Part shown: one piece after another, positions 7,904-16,381 of the stretch | Numbering within the stretch: the first letter of the stretch is position 1 | How the letters are laid out: the number at the start of each line of letters is the position of its first letter | NCBI RefSeq assembly: GCF_034424175.1 | Contig: NZ_CP139986.1 | Span: 4,402,001-4,466,000 of the forward strand | Source: Kluyvera intermedia | GTDB taxonomy: Bacteria; Pseudomonadota; Gammaproteobacteria; Enterobacterales; Enterobacteriaceae | Reading direction: 5' to 3' | DNA: 64,000 bases | The notes under the pieces: generated by a model | Database searches by the model: none | The model's input: only the letters and a program-made list of their open reading frames with translations | Told to the model about the DNA's origin: nothing | Translations under genes and position numbers: made by a program

Positions 7904-8196
7904 AAGTATTCCCTTCATTAGATGAATGGAGATATACCTGAAATTTTCAGGCATCATCGAGTATACACAAACCGATGTACGGAATTGACGTAGGGAATAT
8001 TGAGGAAAGGCTTTTCGGATAATAAGAAAATTGAATATAAGAAATATAATAAATTATTTAATTCAGTAGGTTAAGTTAATTCAAAAAAATAACAATATAC
8101 GGATAATCCGAAAGCTGTGGGTCGCAGACACGATATTTAGGATTATGCTCAAGAGCAATATAATGCAGAATATCAGGATAAGCAGAATAATCTGAC
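7904..8196. promoter_or_regulatory. yjbE upstream region, AT-rich
   Basis: About 290 bp between the yjbE start and the pgi terminator without a gene. It is AT-rich, particularly 8025-8100. It must contain the yjbEFGH promoter on the minus strand. In E. coli this promoter is activated through RcsB. I looked for an RcsAB box and found only a poor match (TAAGAAAATT near 8023), so I do not assign one. Confidence 0.35.
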
Positions 8197-8223
8197 AAAA
8201 AAATGCCGGCATTAAGCCGGCAT
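8197..8223 (-). terminator. Rho-independent terminator of pgi
   Basis: Perfect 8-base stem ATGCCGGC / GCCGGCAT (8203-8210 and 8216-8223) followed, on the minus strand, by a run of seven T residues. It lies 15 bp after the pgi stop. Confidence 0.95.
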
Positions 8224-8238
8224 GGAAAATAAATAACC

Positions 8239-9888
8239 TTACGCGCGCCAGGATTTATAACGGTTGATCAAACCATTGGTCGAGCTATCGTGGCTATCAA
8301 TTGCCTTATCATCATTCAGTTCCGGCAGAATGCGGTTAGCCAGCTGTTTGCCAAGCTCCACGCCCCATTGGTCGAAGGTGAAGATGTTCAGGATAGCGCC
8401 CTGAGTAAAGATTTTGTGCTCATACATGGCGATCAATGCACCCAGGCTGTACGGGGTGATTTCGCGCAGCAGGATGGAGTTGGTCGGGCGGTTGCCTTCG
8501 AACACTTTGAATGGCACCACGTAATCCAGGGTCGCAGGATCTTTACCCTGGTCACGATATTCCTGCTCCACCACGTCGCGCGCTTTACCAAACGCCAGCG
8601 CTTCGGTCTGAGCGAAGAAGTTAGACAGCAGTTTCGGATGGTGGTCAGTCAGCGGGTTGTGGGTGATGGCCGGGGCGATGAAATCGCACGGTACCACTTT
8701 GGTGCCCTGGTGAATCAACTGATAGAACGCGTGCTGGCCGTTAGTGCCCGGCTCGCCCCAGATAATTGGGCCAGTCTGATGCTCAACTTTATTGCCGTTA
8801 CGGTCAACGTACTTACCGTTGGACTCCATGTTGCCCTGCTGGAAGTACGCGGCAAAGCGGTGCATATACTGGTCGTACGGCAAAATGGCTTCGGTTTCGG
8901 TGCCGTAGAAATTGTTGTACCAGATACCAATCAGCGCCAACAGTACCGGCAGGTTTTTCTCAGCTGGCGTGGTGGAGAAGTGTTTGTCCATCGCGTGGGC
9001 GCCGGACAGCAGCTCAACAAAGTTGTCGTAGCCTACGGACAGGATGATCGACAGACCAATCGCAGACCACAGAGAGTAACGACCGCCAACCCAGTCCCAG
9101 AATTCGAACATATTTGCGGTGTCGATACCGAACTCAGCCACGGATTTACCGTTGGTGGACAGCGCCGCGAAGTGTTTCGCCACGTGCTTCTGGTCACCCG
9201 CGCTTGCCAGGAACCAGTCGCGCGCGCTGTGGGCGTTGGTCATGGTTTCCTGAGTTGTGAAGGTTTTAGACGCCACGAGGAACAGGGTGGTTTCCGGGTT
9301 CAGCGCTTTCAGCGTTTCGGCAATGTGGGTGCCATCCACGTTGGAAACAAAATGCATGTTCAGATGGTTTTTGTACGGGCGCAGCGCTTCGGTCACCATG
9401 AATGGGCCGAGGTCAGAACCGCCGATACCGATGTTGACCACGTCGGTGATCGCTTTACCGGTATAGCCTTTCCAGCTTCCTGAAATAATCGCTTCAGAGA
9501 AGGATTTCATCTTCTCCAGTACCGCGTTCACTTCCGGCATCACATCTTTGCCATCAACCACAATCGGGGTATTGCTACGGTTACGCAGCGCAACGTGCAG
9601 CACGGCACGGTCTTCGGTACGGTTGATCTTTTCGCCAGAGAACATGGACTTGATGGCACCGCTCAGATCGGTCTCTTTGGCCAGATCCAGCAGTTTAGTC
9701 AGGGTCTCTTCGGTGATGCGGTTTTTGGAGAAATCGACCAGCATCTGATCGTCGAAGGTTGCGGAAAACTTGCCAAAACGGTCGCCGTCTTTAGCGAACA
9801 GTTCCGCAATGGTAACGTCCTTCATTTCATCGAAGTGTTTCTGTAGTGCCTGCCACGCAGCGGTCTGCGTTGGATTGATATTTTTCAT
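8239..9888 (-). CDS. pgi: Glucose-6-phosphate isomerase
   Basis: 549-residue phosphoglucose isomerase, converting glucose 6-phosphate to fructose 6-phosphate in glycolysis. The start at 9888 (MKNINPTQTAAWQALQKHF) gives the exact E. coli length; a second in-frame ATG two codons upstream is less likely. Family signatures are present: NIGIGGSDLGP, GGRYSLWSAIGL (active-site region), WGEPGTNGQHAFYQLIHQG with the catalytic glutamate and histidine region, and FDQWGVELGKQLA with the catalytic lysine. Monocistronic, with a strong terminator, and divergent from lysC. Confidence 0.98.
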   Translation of the reverse strand: MKNINPTQTAAWQALQKHFDEMKDVTIAELFAKDGDRFGKFSATFDDQMLVDFSKNRITEETLTKLLDLAKETDLSGAIKSMFSGEKINRTEDRAVLHVALRNRSNTPIVVDGKDVMPEVNAVLEKMKSFSEAIISGSWKGYTGKAITDVVNIGIGGSDLGPFMVTEALRPYKNHLNMHFVSNVDGTHIAETLKALNPETTLFLVASKTFTTQETMTNAHSARDWFLASAGDQKHVAKHFAALSTNGKSVAEFGIDTANMFEFWDWVGGRYSLWSAIGLSIILSVGYDNFVELLSGAHAMDKHFSTTPAEKNLPVLLALIGIWYNNFYGTETEAILPYDQYMHRFAAYFQQGNMESNGKYVDRNGNKVEHQTGPIIWGEPGTNGQHAFYQLIHQGTKVVPCDFIAPAITHNPLTDHHPKLLSNFFAQTEALAFGKARDVVEQEYRDQGKDPATLDYVVPFKVFEGNRPTNSILLREITPYSLGALIAMYEHKIFTQGAILNIFTFDQWGVELGKQLANRILPELNDDKAIDSHDSSTNGLINRYKSWRA

Positions 9889-10119
9889 TAGCAATACCCT
9901 TCTGATTTAAAAATCGTAACTGTCCTCGATTGTAGCGCCAGTCACAAAAAATTGTGATGGTTTTAATGTTATCGCCCCTCCGGATGACAAAATCGCGCAG
10001 AAAACAGACAAAAAAACCGCCTTTATAAGTCTGGTTTCTCAGACCCATGACTGCATGAAAAATCCGCATAACCCCAGCGTTGACAACCTACCCGCTAACC
10101 CTTTATTTATAAATGTACT

Positions 10120-10440
10120 ACCTGCGCTCGCGCAGGCCAGAAGAGGCGCGTTGCCCAGGTAAACGGTGTTTGAGGAACCAGTCCTGTGAAAACACCTGAA
10201 GGGGAGCAACGCCGAGATGATTGAACAACAGGTTGCGTTCATCATCGGCTACAGGGGCTGAATCCCCTGGGTTGTCACCAGAAACGTTCGCAGTCGCACG
10301 TTTCACAAGTGGTGGAGCACTTCTGGGTGAACTCGTAGTTGTTTATCGCTCTGCGCCCACCCGTCTTTCGCTCTTCCCTTGTGCCAAGGCTGAATAATTT
10401 GGACTGACTGATATAAGCCAGCCCTCCCCTGACACGAGGT
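10120..10440 (+). ncRNA. Lysine riboswitch (L-box) and leader of lysC
   Basis: The 5' leader of lysC carries the lysine aptamer. Conserved parts include AGAGGCGCG near 10142, GGGGAGCAACGCCGA near 10201, the GGCTACAGGGGCTGAATCCCC helix region near 10245, and GTTGTCACCAGAAACG followed by CGTTTCACAAGTGGTGGAGC toward 10320. The aptamer is roughly 10120-10340; the rest, up to the GAGG ribosome site at 10436, is the expression platform. Lysine binding lowers LysC production. Boundaries are approximate. Confidence 0.92.
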
Positions 10441-10444
10441 TATT

Positions 10445-11794
10445 ATGACAGCATTAGTAGTCGCCAAATTTGGCGGAACCAGCGTAGCCGATTTTGATGC
10501 TATGAACCGCAGCGCCGATGTGGTGCTCTCCGACGCCAGCGTGCGTGTTGTTGTGCTGTCGGCCTCTGCAGGCGTCACCAACCTGCTTGTGGCGCTGGCT
10601 GAAGGGCTGGAAACCCCTGAACGTCTTGCCAAACTCGACGCTATCCGCGCGATTCAATATGCCGTGCTGGATCGTTTATCTCACCCAGCCGTTATTCGCG
10701 ATGAAATCAATCGCTTGCTGGATAATCTGGCAACGCTGGCACAAGCTGCCGCCACCGAACCTTCTACCGCACTGACCGACGATCTGGTGAGCCACGGCGA
10801 ACTGATGTCGACCCTGCTGTTTGTGGAAATTCTGCGTGAGCGTAACGTTCAGGCGCAGTGGTTTGACGTGCGTAAAGTCATGCGCACCAACGATCGCTTT
10901 GGCCGTGCCGAGCCGGACGTTGCCGCGCTGGCAGAACTCTCAGCACAGCAACTGGCCCCGCGCCTGGATGAAGGGCTGGTGATAACCCAGGGCTTTATCG
11001 GTAGCGAGAGCAAAGGCCGCACCACCACTCTGGGCCGCGGCGGCAGCGATTACACCGCCGCGCTGCTAGGCGAAGCGCTGCATGCCACTCGCGTGGATAT
11101 CTGGACCGATGTGCCGGGCATCTACACCACTGACCCACGCGTGGTTCCGGCGGCAAAACGTATTGATGAGATTGCCTTTGAAGAGGCCGCAGAACTTGCG
11201 ACCTTCGGCGCGAAAGTGCTGCATCCGGCCACCTTGCTGCCTGCGGTGCGCAGCGATATTCCTGTGTTCGTGGGCTCAAGTAAAGATCCGAAAGCCGGTG
11301 GCACCCTGGTGTGCAATGAAACCACCAACCCACCGCTGTTCCGCGCGCTGGCGCTGCGTCGCAAGCAAACGCTGCTGACCCTGCATAGCCTGAATATGCT
11401 GCACTCCCGCGGCTTCCTGGCGGAAGTGTTCGGGATTCTGGCACGCCACAATATTTCGGTCGACCTGATTACCACCTCCGAAGTCAGCGTCGCACTAACG
11501 CTCGATACCACCGGTTCAACCTCTACTGGCGACACGCTGTTGACGCAGTCTTTGCTGATGGAACTCTCGGCGCTGTGCCGCGTTGAAGTGGAAGAGAATC
11601 TGGCCCTGGTGGCGATTATCGGTAACGACCTGTCAAAAGCCTGTGGCGTAGGTAAAGAGGTATTTGGCGTCCTGGATCCGTTCAATATCCGCATGATTTG
11701 TTACGGGGCATCCAGCCATAACCTGTGCTTCCTGGTGCCGGGTGCGGAAGCCGAGCAGGTTGTGCAGAAGCTCCATCACAATCTGTTTGAGTGA
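10445..11794 (+). CDS. lysC: Lysine-sensitive aspartokinase III
   Basis: 449-residue aspartate kinase, the first step of the aspartate pathway to lysine, threonine and methionine. The amino-acid-kinase domain carries KFGGTSVADF at the N-terminus and TLGRGGSDYTAALL in the middle. Two ACT regulatory domains follow (about residues 300-449), including SRGFLAEVFGILARHNISVDLITTSEVSV. Same length as E. coli LysC, the lysine-inhibited isozyme. The ATG at 10445 is preceded by GAGG. Controlled by the upstream lysine riboswitch and ended by a strong terminator at 11874. Confidence 0.98.
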   Translation: MTALVVAKFGGTSVADFDAMNRSADVVLSDASVRVVVLSASAGVTNLLVALAEGLETPERLAKLDAIRAIQYAVLDRLSHPAVIRDEINRLLDNLATLAQAAATEPSTALTDDLVSHGELMSTLLFVEILRERNVQAQWFDVRKVMRTNDRFGRAEPDVAALAELSAQQLAPRLDEGLVITQGFIGSESKGRTTTLGRGGSDYTAALLGEALHATRVDIWTDVPGIYTTDPRVVPAAKRIDEIAFEEAAELATFGAKVLHPATLLPAVRSDIPVFVGSSKDPKAGGTLVCNETTNPPLFRALALRRKQTLLTLHSLNMLHSRGFLAEVFGILARHNISVDLITTSEVSVALTLDTTGSTSTGDTLLTQSLLMELSALCRVEVEENLALVAIIGNDLSKACGVGKEVFGVLDPFNIRMICYGASSHNLCFLVPGAEAEQVVQKLHHNLFE

Positions 11795-11873
11795 TTTAAC
11801 ATCTGTGCCCATAGCGGGAACATGAACATAATTTGTTTGAATAATATTCCATCACGCGATAAACAATAACTAT

Positions 11874-11898
11874 AGCCGGGCTCGAACCCGGCTTTTTT
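11874..11898 (+). terminator. Rho-independent terminator of lysC
   Basis: Perfect 7-base stem AGCCGGG / CCCGGCT with a six-base loop, followed by TTTTTT. It lies about 80 bp after the lysC stop. Confidence 0.95.
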
Positions 11899-11927
11899 AT
11901 AACAACACAACACCAAAATACACAAAA

Positions 11928-12035
11928 TCATTCGAGTTGCATCAAGGCGGCAAGCGAGCGAGTCCCCGGGAGCGTACATAAGTACGTGACTGGGGTGAGA
12001 GAGCGCAGCCAACGCAGAGGCAGCTTGAAGGATGA
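11928..12035. repeat. ERIC (IRU) element upstream of panS
   Basis: An enterobacterial repetitive intergenic consensus element. It contains the recognisable core GCAAGCGAGCGAGTCCCC, then ACATAAGTACGTGACTGGGG and AGCGCAGCCAACGCAG. The outer ends are inverted (TCATTCGAGTTGC against GCAGCTTGAAGGATGA). It ends 26 bp before the panS ATG, so it forms part of the panS leader or promoter region. Confidence 0.9.
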
Positions 12036-12061
12036 AGTGTAGAAATCGCAAGGAATACACC

Positions 12062-13003
12062 ATGCTCGCCATACTCACCCGGCTGTTCCCGCTATGGGCG
12101 CTGCTACTCTCTGTTATTGCCTACTTCACGCCCTCCACCTTCACGCCTATCGGGCCGCTGGTGCCGTCGCTGCTGATGCTGATTATGTTCGGTATGGGCG
12201 TACATCTTAAGATTGACGATTTTAAGCGCGTGCTCTCACGCCCGGCTCCGGTCGCCGCAGGGATTTTCCTGCACTATCTGGTGATGCCGCTCGCCGCCTG
12301 GCTGTTGGCGATGGCTTTCCATATGCCGCCGGAGCTTTCCGCCGGGATGGTCTTAGTCGGCAGCGTAGCCAGCGGCACGGCGTCTAACGTGATGATCTAT
12401 TTGGCGAAAGGCGATGTTGCGCTTTCTGTCACCATATCCTCGGTGTCCACGTTGGTCGGCGTCGTTGCGACACCGCTCCTCACCCGTTTGTACGTGGATG
12501 CGCATATCCAGGTGGATGTGATGGGGATGCTGCTCAGCATTCTGCAAATTGTGGTCATCCCGATTGCGCTGGGTCTGGTGATTCATCACCTGTTCCCGCG
12601 CGTGGTCAAGGCGGTTGAACCTTATCTGCCCGCGTTCTCGATGGTATGTATTCTGGCGATCATCAGCGCGGTGGTCGCAGGCTCGGCTTCACATATTGCT
12701 TCGGTCGGCTTTGTGGTGATTATTGCGGTGATTTTGCATAACACCATTGGTCTGCTGGGCGGTTATTGGGGCGGGAAACTGTTTGGCTTTGACGAGTCGA
12801 CCTGCCGCACGCTGGCGATTGAAGTGGGGATGCAAAACTCGGGGCTGGCAGCCGCGCTGGGTAAAATCTACTTTGGGCCGCTGGCAGCACTGCCCGGAGC
12901 GCTGTTCTCCGTCTGGCATAACCTATCTGGCTCGCTGCTGGCGGGGTATTGGTCAGGAAAGCCGATTGTAGAAAAACGGCGTGGAGACGTGAAAGAAAGT
13001 TGA
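12062..13003 (+). CDS. panS: PanS, ketopantoate/pantoate transporter
   Basis: 313-residue integral membrane protein of the bile acid:sodium symporter (BASS) superfamily with about ten hydrophobic segments. It matches Salmonella PanS, which takes up coenzyme A precursors such as 2-ketopantoate and pantoate. Family signatures are LVGSVASGTASNVMIYLAKGD and IEVGMQNSGLAAALGK. The ATG at 12062 has AAGGAA upstream; a longer frame from 12032 starts inside the ERIC repeat and is rejected. It sits beside yjbD and rluF, the same neighbourhood I recall for Salmonella. Function is inferred from family resemblance. Confidence 0.88.
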   Translation: MLAILTRLFPLWALLLSVIAYFTPSTFTPIGPLVPSLLMLIMFGMGVHLKIDDFKRVLSRPAPVAAGIFLHYLVMPLAAWLLAMAFHMPPELSAGMVLVGSVASGTASNVMIYLAKGDVALSVTISSVSTLVGVVATPLLTRLYVDAHIQVDVMGMLLSILQIVVIPIALGLVIHHLFPRVVKAVEPYLPAFSMVCILAIISAVVAGSASHIASVGFVVIIAVILHNTIGLLGGYWGGKLFGFDESTCRTLAIEVGMQNSGLAAALGKIYFGPLAALPGALFSVWHNLSGSLLAGYWSGKPIVEKRRGDVKES

Positions 13004-13013
13004 TCGTTTAGCT

Positions 13014-13180
13014 CGGACGAGGTGCGCTAGCACTGTCTCCGGGAATGGCTCGGTGCAAATCCCGGCGGCGCGCAGCGAAGCCGGGCTACATAAAATGTAG
13101 GCCCGATAAGCGTAGCGCCATCGGGCAAAATGACGCACATTGCCGGATGGCGGCGTAAACGCCTTATCCGGCCTACAAAG
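13014..13180. repeat. Cluster of REP elements
   Basis: Several REP units in alternating orientation: near 13014-13043, 13060-13087, 13098-13125 and 13141-13176. The last contains the classical TGCCGGATGGCGGCGTAAAC followed by CGCCTTATCCGGCCTAC. They fill the gap between panS and yjbD. Confidence 0.9.
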
Positions 13181-13231
13181 ATATGTCTCTTTGCCGTACA
13201 CTGGGTTAACCATCCGATAGAGGGCACCCCT

Positions 13232-13504
13232 ATGGCACTCCCCCGCATTACGCAAAAAGAGATGACCGAGCGCGAACAGCGCGAACTGAAAACGCTGCTC
13301 GACCGCGCGCGCATTGCGCATGGCCGCCTGCTCACCAATGCAGAAACCAACAGCGTGAAAAAGGAGTACATCGATAAGCTGATGGTAGAACGCGAAGCCG
13401 AAGCGAAAAAAGCCCGCCAGTTGAAGAAAAAGCAGGCTTATAAACCGGATACCGAAAGTTCATTCTCGTGGTCGGCGAGCACGCCGACGCGCGGCAGACG
13501 TTAA
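13232..13504 (+). CDS. yjbD: YjbD, conserved DUF3811 protein
   Basis: 90-residue soluble, highly charged protein matching E. coli YjbD in length and sequence. It starts MALPRITQKEMTEREQRELK and has a long helical, Lys/Glu/Arg-rich centre and a basic C-terminus. Function unknown. The start at 13232 follows AGAGGGCA. Its stop overlaps the convergent rluF stop by a few bases (TTAA at 13501-13504), as in other enterobacteria. Confidence 0.93.
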   Translation: MALPRITQKEMTEREQRELKTLLDRARIAHGRLLTNAETNSVKKEYIDKLMVEREAEAKKARQLKKKQAYKPDTESSFSWSASTPTRGRR

Positions 13505-14373
13505 CGCCCTTTCTTTTTACGCCCCGGTGAGACGAAACGTTTACCGTTAGCCGCCGGGCGCGCAGGTTTTTCGCTGGTTTTTTCCATCTTCACCACCGGG
13601 CGTTTAATGCCTGTGGTCTTCGGCTTAGCCTTCGCTTTTGGCTTCACATCCGATGATGAATTCTCAATCAGCTTGAAGAGATCGATAAGCTCGTCGTCCG
13701 TCAGGTCACGCCACTCGCCCAGCGGAATACCCGTCAGGCTAACGTTCATAATACGCGTACGTTCAAGTTTCGTGACTTCAAAACCGAAGTGTTCGCACAT
13801 GCGGCGAATCTGGCGGTTCAAGCCCTGCACAAGGGTGATACGGAAGACGAACGGCGCTTCTTTCTTCACCTTGCACTTCTTCGTCACCGTCCCCAGGATC
13901 GGCACGCCTGCGCCCATTCCACGGATAAAGTCATCGGTCACCGGCTTATCAACCGTCACCAGATACTCTTTTTCATGGTCGTTACCGGCGCGCAGGATTT
14001 TGTTCACCAAGTCGCCGTGATTGGTGAGGAAAATCAGACCCTGAGAGTCTTTATCCAAACGGCCAATCGGGAAGATGCGTTTGCTGTGGTTAACGAAATC
14101 AACGATGTTGTCGCGTTCGCCATCTTCGGTGGTGCTGACAATGCCGACAGGTTTGTTTAGCGCAATCAGCACTAAGTCATCCGCTTCCCGCGGCTCAATC
14201 AACTGACCGTTAACCTTAACAACGTCGCCCGGCATTACCTGGTCGCCAATCGTGGCGCGTTTGCCATTGAGGAACACGTTGCCTTGTTCGATGTAACGAT
14301 CCGCCTCGCGGCGTGAGCAAATCCCGCTTTCGCTGATGTATTTATTTAATCGGGTTGATGAGTCTGGCAGCAT
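13501..14373 (-). CDS. rluF: RluF, 23S rRNA pseudouridine synthase
   Basis: 290-residue RsuA-family pseudouridine synthase; E. coli RluF modifies U2604 of 23S rRNA and also tRNA-Tyr. An N-terminal S4 RNA-binding domain (RLNKYISESGICSRREADRYI) is followed by the catalytic domain with GRLDKDSQGLIFLTN, which contains the catalytic Asp, and QGLNRQIRRMCEHFG. The C-terminus is a Lys/Pro/Arg-rich tail. I chose the ATG at 14373 because AGGAG precedes it and it gives the E. coli length; the longer frame to 14466 extends into the neighbour's promoter region. Confidence 0.96.
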   Translation of the reverse strand: MLPDSSTRLNKYISESGICSRREADRYIEQGNVFLNGKRATIGDQVMPGDVVKVNGQLIEPREADDLVLIALNKPVGIVSTTEDGERDNIVDFVNHSKRIFPIGRLDKDSQGLIFLTNHGDLVNKILRAGNDHEKEYLVTVDKPVTDDFIRGMGAGVPILGTVTKKCKVKKEAPFVFRITLVQGLNRQIRRMCEHFGFEVTKLERTRIMNVSLTGIPLGEWRDLTDDELIDLFKLIENSSSDVKPKAKAKPKTTGIKRPVVKMEKTSEKPARPAANGKRFVSPGRKKKGR

Positions 14374-14459
14374 AAAATCTCCTGTAAAAGCGAAATATAC
14401 CTCACCTTGGCGCTGAGGAAAAAGAGTCCGCCAAAAATCATTGCCAATATCCCACCTTC

Positions 14460-14477
14460 TTTGCACAAACGTGCAAA
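14460..14477. promoter_or_regulatory. Palindromic operator 1 of the SorC-type regulator gene
   Basis: Perfect inverted repeat TTTGCAC-N4-GTGCAAA. The same half-site with the same 4-base spacer recurs at 14561-14578, 101 bp downstream. Likely target of the regulator encoded just downstream, by inference. Confidence 0.6.
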
Positions 14478-14508
14478 ATCATCTGTAAATGGCATAAGTA
14501 AAATGGTC

Positions 14509-14537
14509 TTGAACTCGCCGTATGATGGCGATATACC
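14509..14537 (+). promoter_or_regulatory. Candidate promoter of the SorC-type gene
   Basis: Candidate sigma-70 elements TTGAAC (14509-14514) and TATACC (14532-14537) separated by 17 bp, between the two palindromic operators. The match to consensus is moderate. Confidence 0.4.
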
Positions 14538-14560
14538 AGATCAAGTATCTCATTTTATGT

Positions 14561-14578
14561 TTTGCACATATGTGCAGG
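14561..14578. promoter_or_regulatory. Palindromic operator 2 of the SorC-type regulator gene
   Basis: Inverted repeat TTTGCAC-N4-GTGCAGG, near-identical to the palindrome at 14460. It lies 14 bp before the SorC-type start codon and overlaps the AGGAG ribosome site, so a bound protein could block transcript elongation or initiation. Confidence 0.6.
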
Positions 14579-14592
14579 AGCCTGCTGCCACA

Positions 14593-15516
14593 ATGGAAAA
14601 CAGTGACGACATTCGTCTGATGGTGAAAATTGCCCAGCTTTATTATGAGCAGCAGATGACTCAGGCGCAGATCGCGCAAAAGCTGGGTATTTACCGCACA
14701 ACCATCAGCCGCTTATTAAAACGCGGCCGCGAACTGGGTGTTGTGAGCATCGCAATTAACTACGACTACAACGATAGCCTGTGGCTGGAGCAGCAGCTCA
14801 AGTTGAAATTCGGGCTTAAAGAAGCCGTTGTGGCTCCGCAAGACAGTGAGGTCGGACTCTACGGCGCGCAGTGGGTTGAACGACTGGTGTCGCCGGGCAT
14901 GATCATCGGTTTTGGCTGGGGGCGCGGGGTTAATGCCCTGGTCGAACAGCTTTCGCCATCAAGCCAGCCTCATCAGCTGGTGTGCGTTCCGGTCGTCGGT
15001 GGGCCTGCGGGTAAGCTCCCCAGCCGCTATCACGTCAACACGCTCACCTACCACGCCGCCAGCCGCCTGAAGGCAGAGTCCCATCTGGCTGACTTTCCAG
15101 CGCTGCTGGATAACGCCATGATCCGCAACGGCATCATGCAATCGCAGCATTTCAAAACCATCGAGCAATACTGGCAACAGCTGGATATTGCGCTGGTGGG
15201 AATTGGCTCGCCCGCCATTCGTCATGCGGCAAACTGGCAGGCTTTTTATGGTAATGAACAAAGCGACGAATTGGTTGCTCGCCACGTCGCGGGCGATATC
15301 TGTTCACGTTTTTTTGATAGTGCGGGCGCCCCCGTCCACACCGCCATGCAGGAAAAAACGCTGTCTATTGAGTTAACAACCTTACAGCAAGCCCCTTACG
15401 CCATCGGGATCGCTTATGGCGAGGAAAAATATAGCGCGCTGCTTGGGGCGCTACGCGGCAAGTACATCAACGGCCTGATTACTGACCGGGCCACCGCCGA
15501 ATATTTAGTGCAGTAA
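14593..15516 (+). CDS. SorC/DeoR-family sugar-responsive transcription regulator
   Basis: 307-residue regulator of the SorC family. An N-terminal helix-turn-helix (about residues 22-45: MTQAQIAQKLGIYRTTISRL) is followed by the SorC sugar-phosphate-binding domain. Motifs of that domain include PGMIIGFGWGRGVNALV, CVPVVGGPAGKL, DIALVGIGSPA and GDICSRFFD. I chose the ATG at 14593 (MENSDDIRLMVKIAQLYYEQ), which has AGGAG upstream; a longer frame from 14407 runs through the operators and overlaps rluF. The shikimate-dehydrogenase-like gene follows after 21 bp, so the two are probably co-transcribed and the regulator probably controls itself. Its effector is unknown. Confidence 0.88.
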   Translation: MENSDDIRLMVKIAQLYYEQQMTQAQIAQKLGIYRTTISRLLKRGRELGVVSIAINYDYNDSLWLEQQLKLKFGLKEAVVAPQDSEVGLYGAQWVERLVSPGMIIGFGWGRGVNALVEQLSPSSQPHQLVCVPVVGGPAGKLPSRYHVNTLTYHAASRLKAESHLADFPALLDNAMIRNGIMQSQHFKTIEQYWQQLDIALVGIGSPAIRHAANWQAFYGNEQSDELVARHVAGDICSRFFDSAGAPVHTAMQEKTLSIELTTLQQAPYAIGIAYGEEKYSALLGALRGKYINGLITDRATAEYLVQ

Positions 15517-15537
15517 AACATCCACGAGGACACCTTC

Positions 15538-16350
15538 ATGATTAACCGCGATACTCAACTGTGCATGTCGCTTGCCGGACGCCCCGGCAACTTCGGTACC
15601 CGTTTTCATAATTATCTGTATGAAAAACTAGGGCTGAATTTCATCTACAAAGCATTCACTACCCAGGATATTGAAGCGGCGGTTAAAGGCGTGCGCGCTC
15701 TTGGTATCCGTGGCTGCGCGGTCTCGATGCCGTTTAAAGAGAGCTGTATGGTGTTCCTCGATGCCATCGACCCGTCAGCCAAAGTCATTGATTCAGTGAA
15801 CACTATTGTGAACGATGACGGTAAATTAACCGGGTTTAATACCGATTACATCGCTGTAAAAAACCTGATTTCCAGCCACCAGCTTGATAGCGGAGCACGG
15901 GTGATGATTCGCGGCAGCGGCGGGATGGGAAAAGCAGTGATTGCCGCCTTCCGCGATGCCGGTTTTGACGATGTGATTATCGCTGCTCGCAATGAAGCCA
16001 ACGGTACGGCGCTGGCGCAGCAGTACGGGTTCAAGTGGCAGGCACTACCGGAAGCTACCGATATCGATATTCTGGTCAACGTCACGCCGGTCGGTATGGC
16101 AGGTGGTAAAGAGAGCGAGGAACTCGCTTACAGTGAAGCAATGGTCGAACGTGCCAGCGTGGTGTTTGACGTGGTGGCACTGCCGCCGGACACGCCGGTG
16201 ATTAAGCTCGCCCAGCGTCTGGGGAAAAAGACGATTAGCGGCGCGGAGGTGATTGCTATCCAGGCGGTAGAACAGTTTGTGATGTACACCGGCGTACGGC
16301 CAGACAACGCGCTGGTAGCGGAAGCGGCAGCATTTGCCAGAGCGGGGTAA
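15538..16350 (+). CDS. Shikimate dehydrogenase-like oxidoreductase (AroE/YdiB/HI0607 group)
   Basis: 270-residue enzyme of the shikimate/quinate dehydrogenase superfamily. The N-terminal substrate domain carries the catalytic-type lysine in VSMPFKESC and the aspartate in FNTDYIAV. The Rossmann domain has a GSGGMGKAV nucleotide loop. The usual SXS substrate motif near the N-terminus reads SLAGRPGNFGTRFHN, unlike AroE, which argues for the shikimate-dehydrogenase-like (HI0607/SdhL) subgroup rather than the biosynthetic AroE. The ATG follows a GAGGACA sequence. It is paired with a SorC-type regulator, which suggests catabolic use of a sugar-acid or cyclic polyol; the substrate is unknown. Confidence 0.85.
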   Translation: MINRDTQLCMSLAGRPGNFGTRFHNYLYEKLGLNFIYKAFTTQDIEAAVKGVRALGIRGCAVSMPFKESCMVFLDAIDPSAKVIDSVNTIVNDDGKLTGFNTDYIAVKNLISSHQLDSGARVMIRGSGGMGKAVIAAFRDAGFDDVIIAARNEANGTALAQQYGFKWQALPEATDIDILVNVTPVGMAGGKESEELAYSEAMVERASVVFDVVALPPDTPVIKLAQRLGKKTISGAEVIAIQAVEQFVMYTGVRPDNALVAEAAAFARAG

Positions 16351-16381
16351 CGAGGGATGGAAGAGCGCTGGATTCGGCGCT

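Noticed and set aside
7990..8040. RcsAB-box-like TAAGAAAATT upstream of yjbE.
   Set aside because: The match is poor in the right half. Control by RcsB is known for E. coli, but I cannot locate the site here.
10118..10632. Several minus-strand frames upstream of and over lysC.
   Set aside because: They overlap the lysine riboswitch and the start of lysC and have no protein-like conservation.
14407..14592. An N-terminal extension of the SorC-type regulator.
   Set aside because: It would read through both palindromes and the candidate promoter; the helix-turn-helix family begins after 14593.
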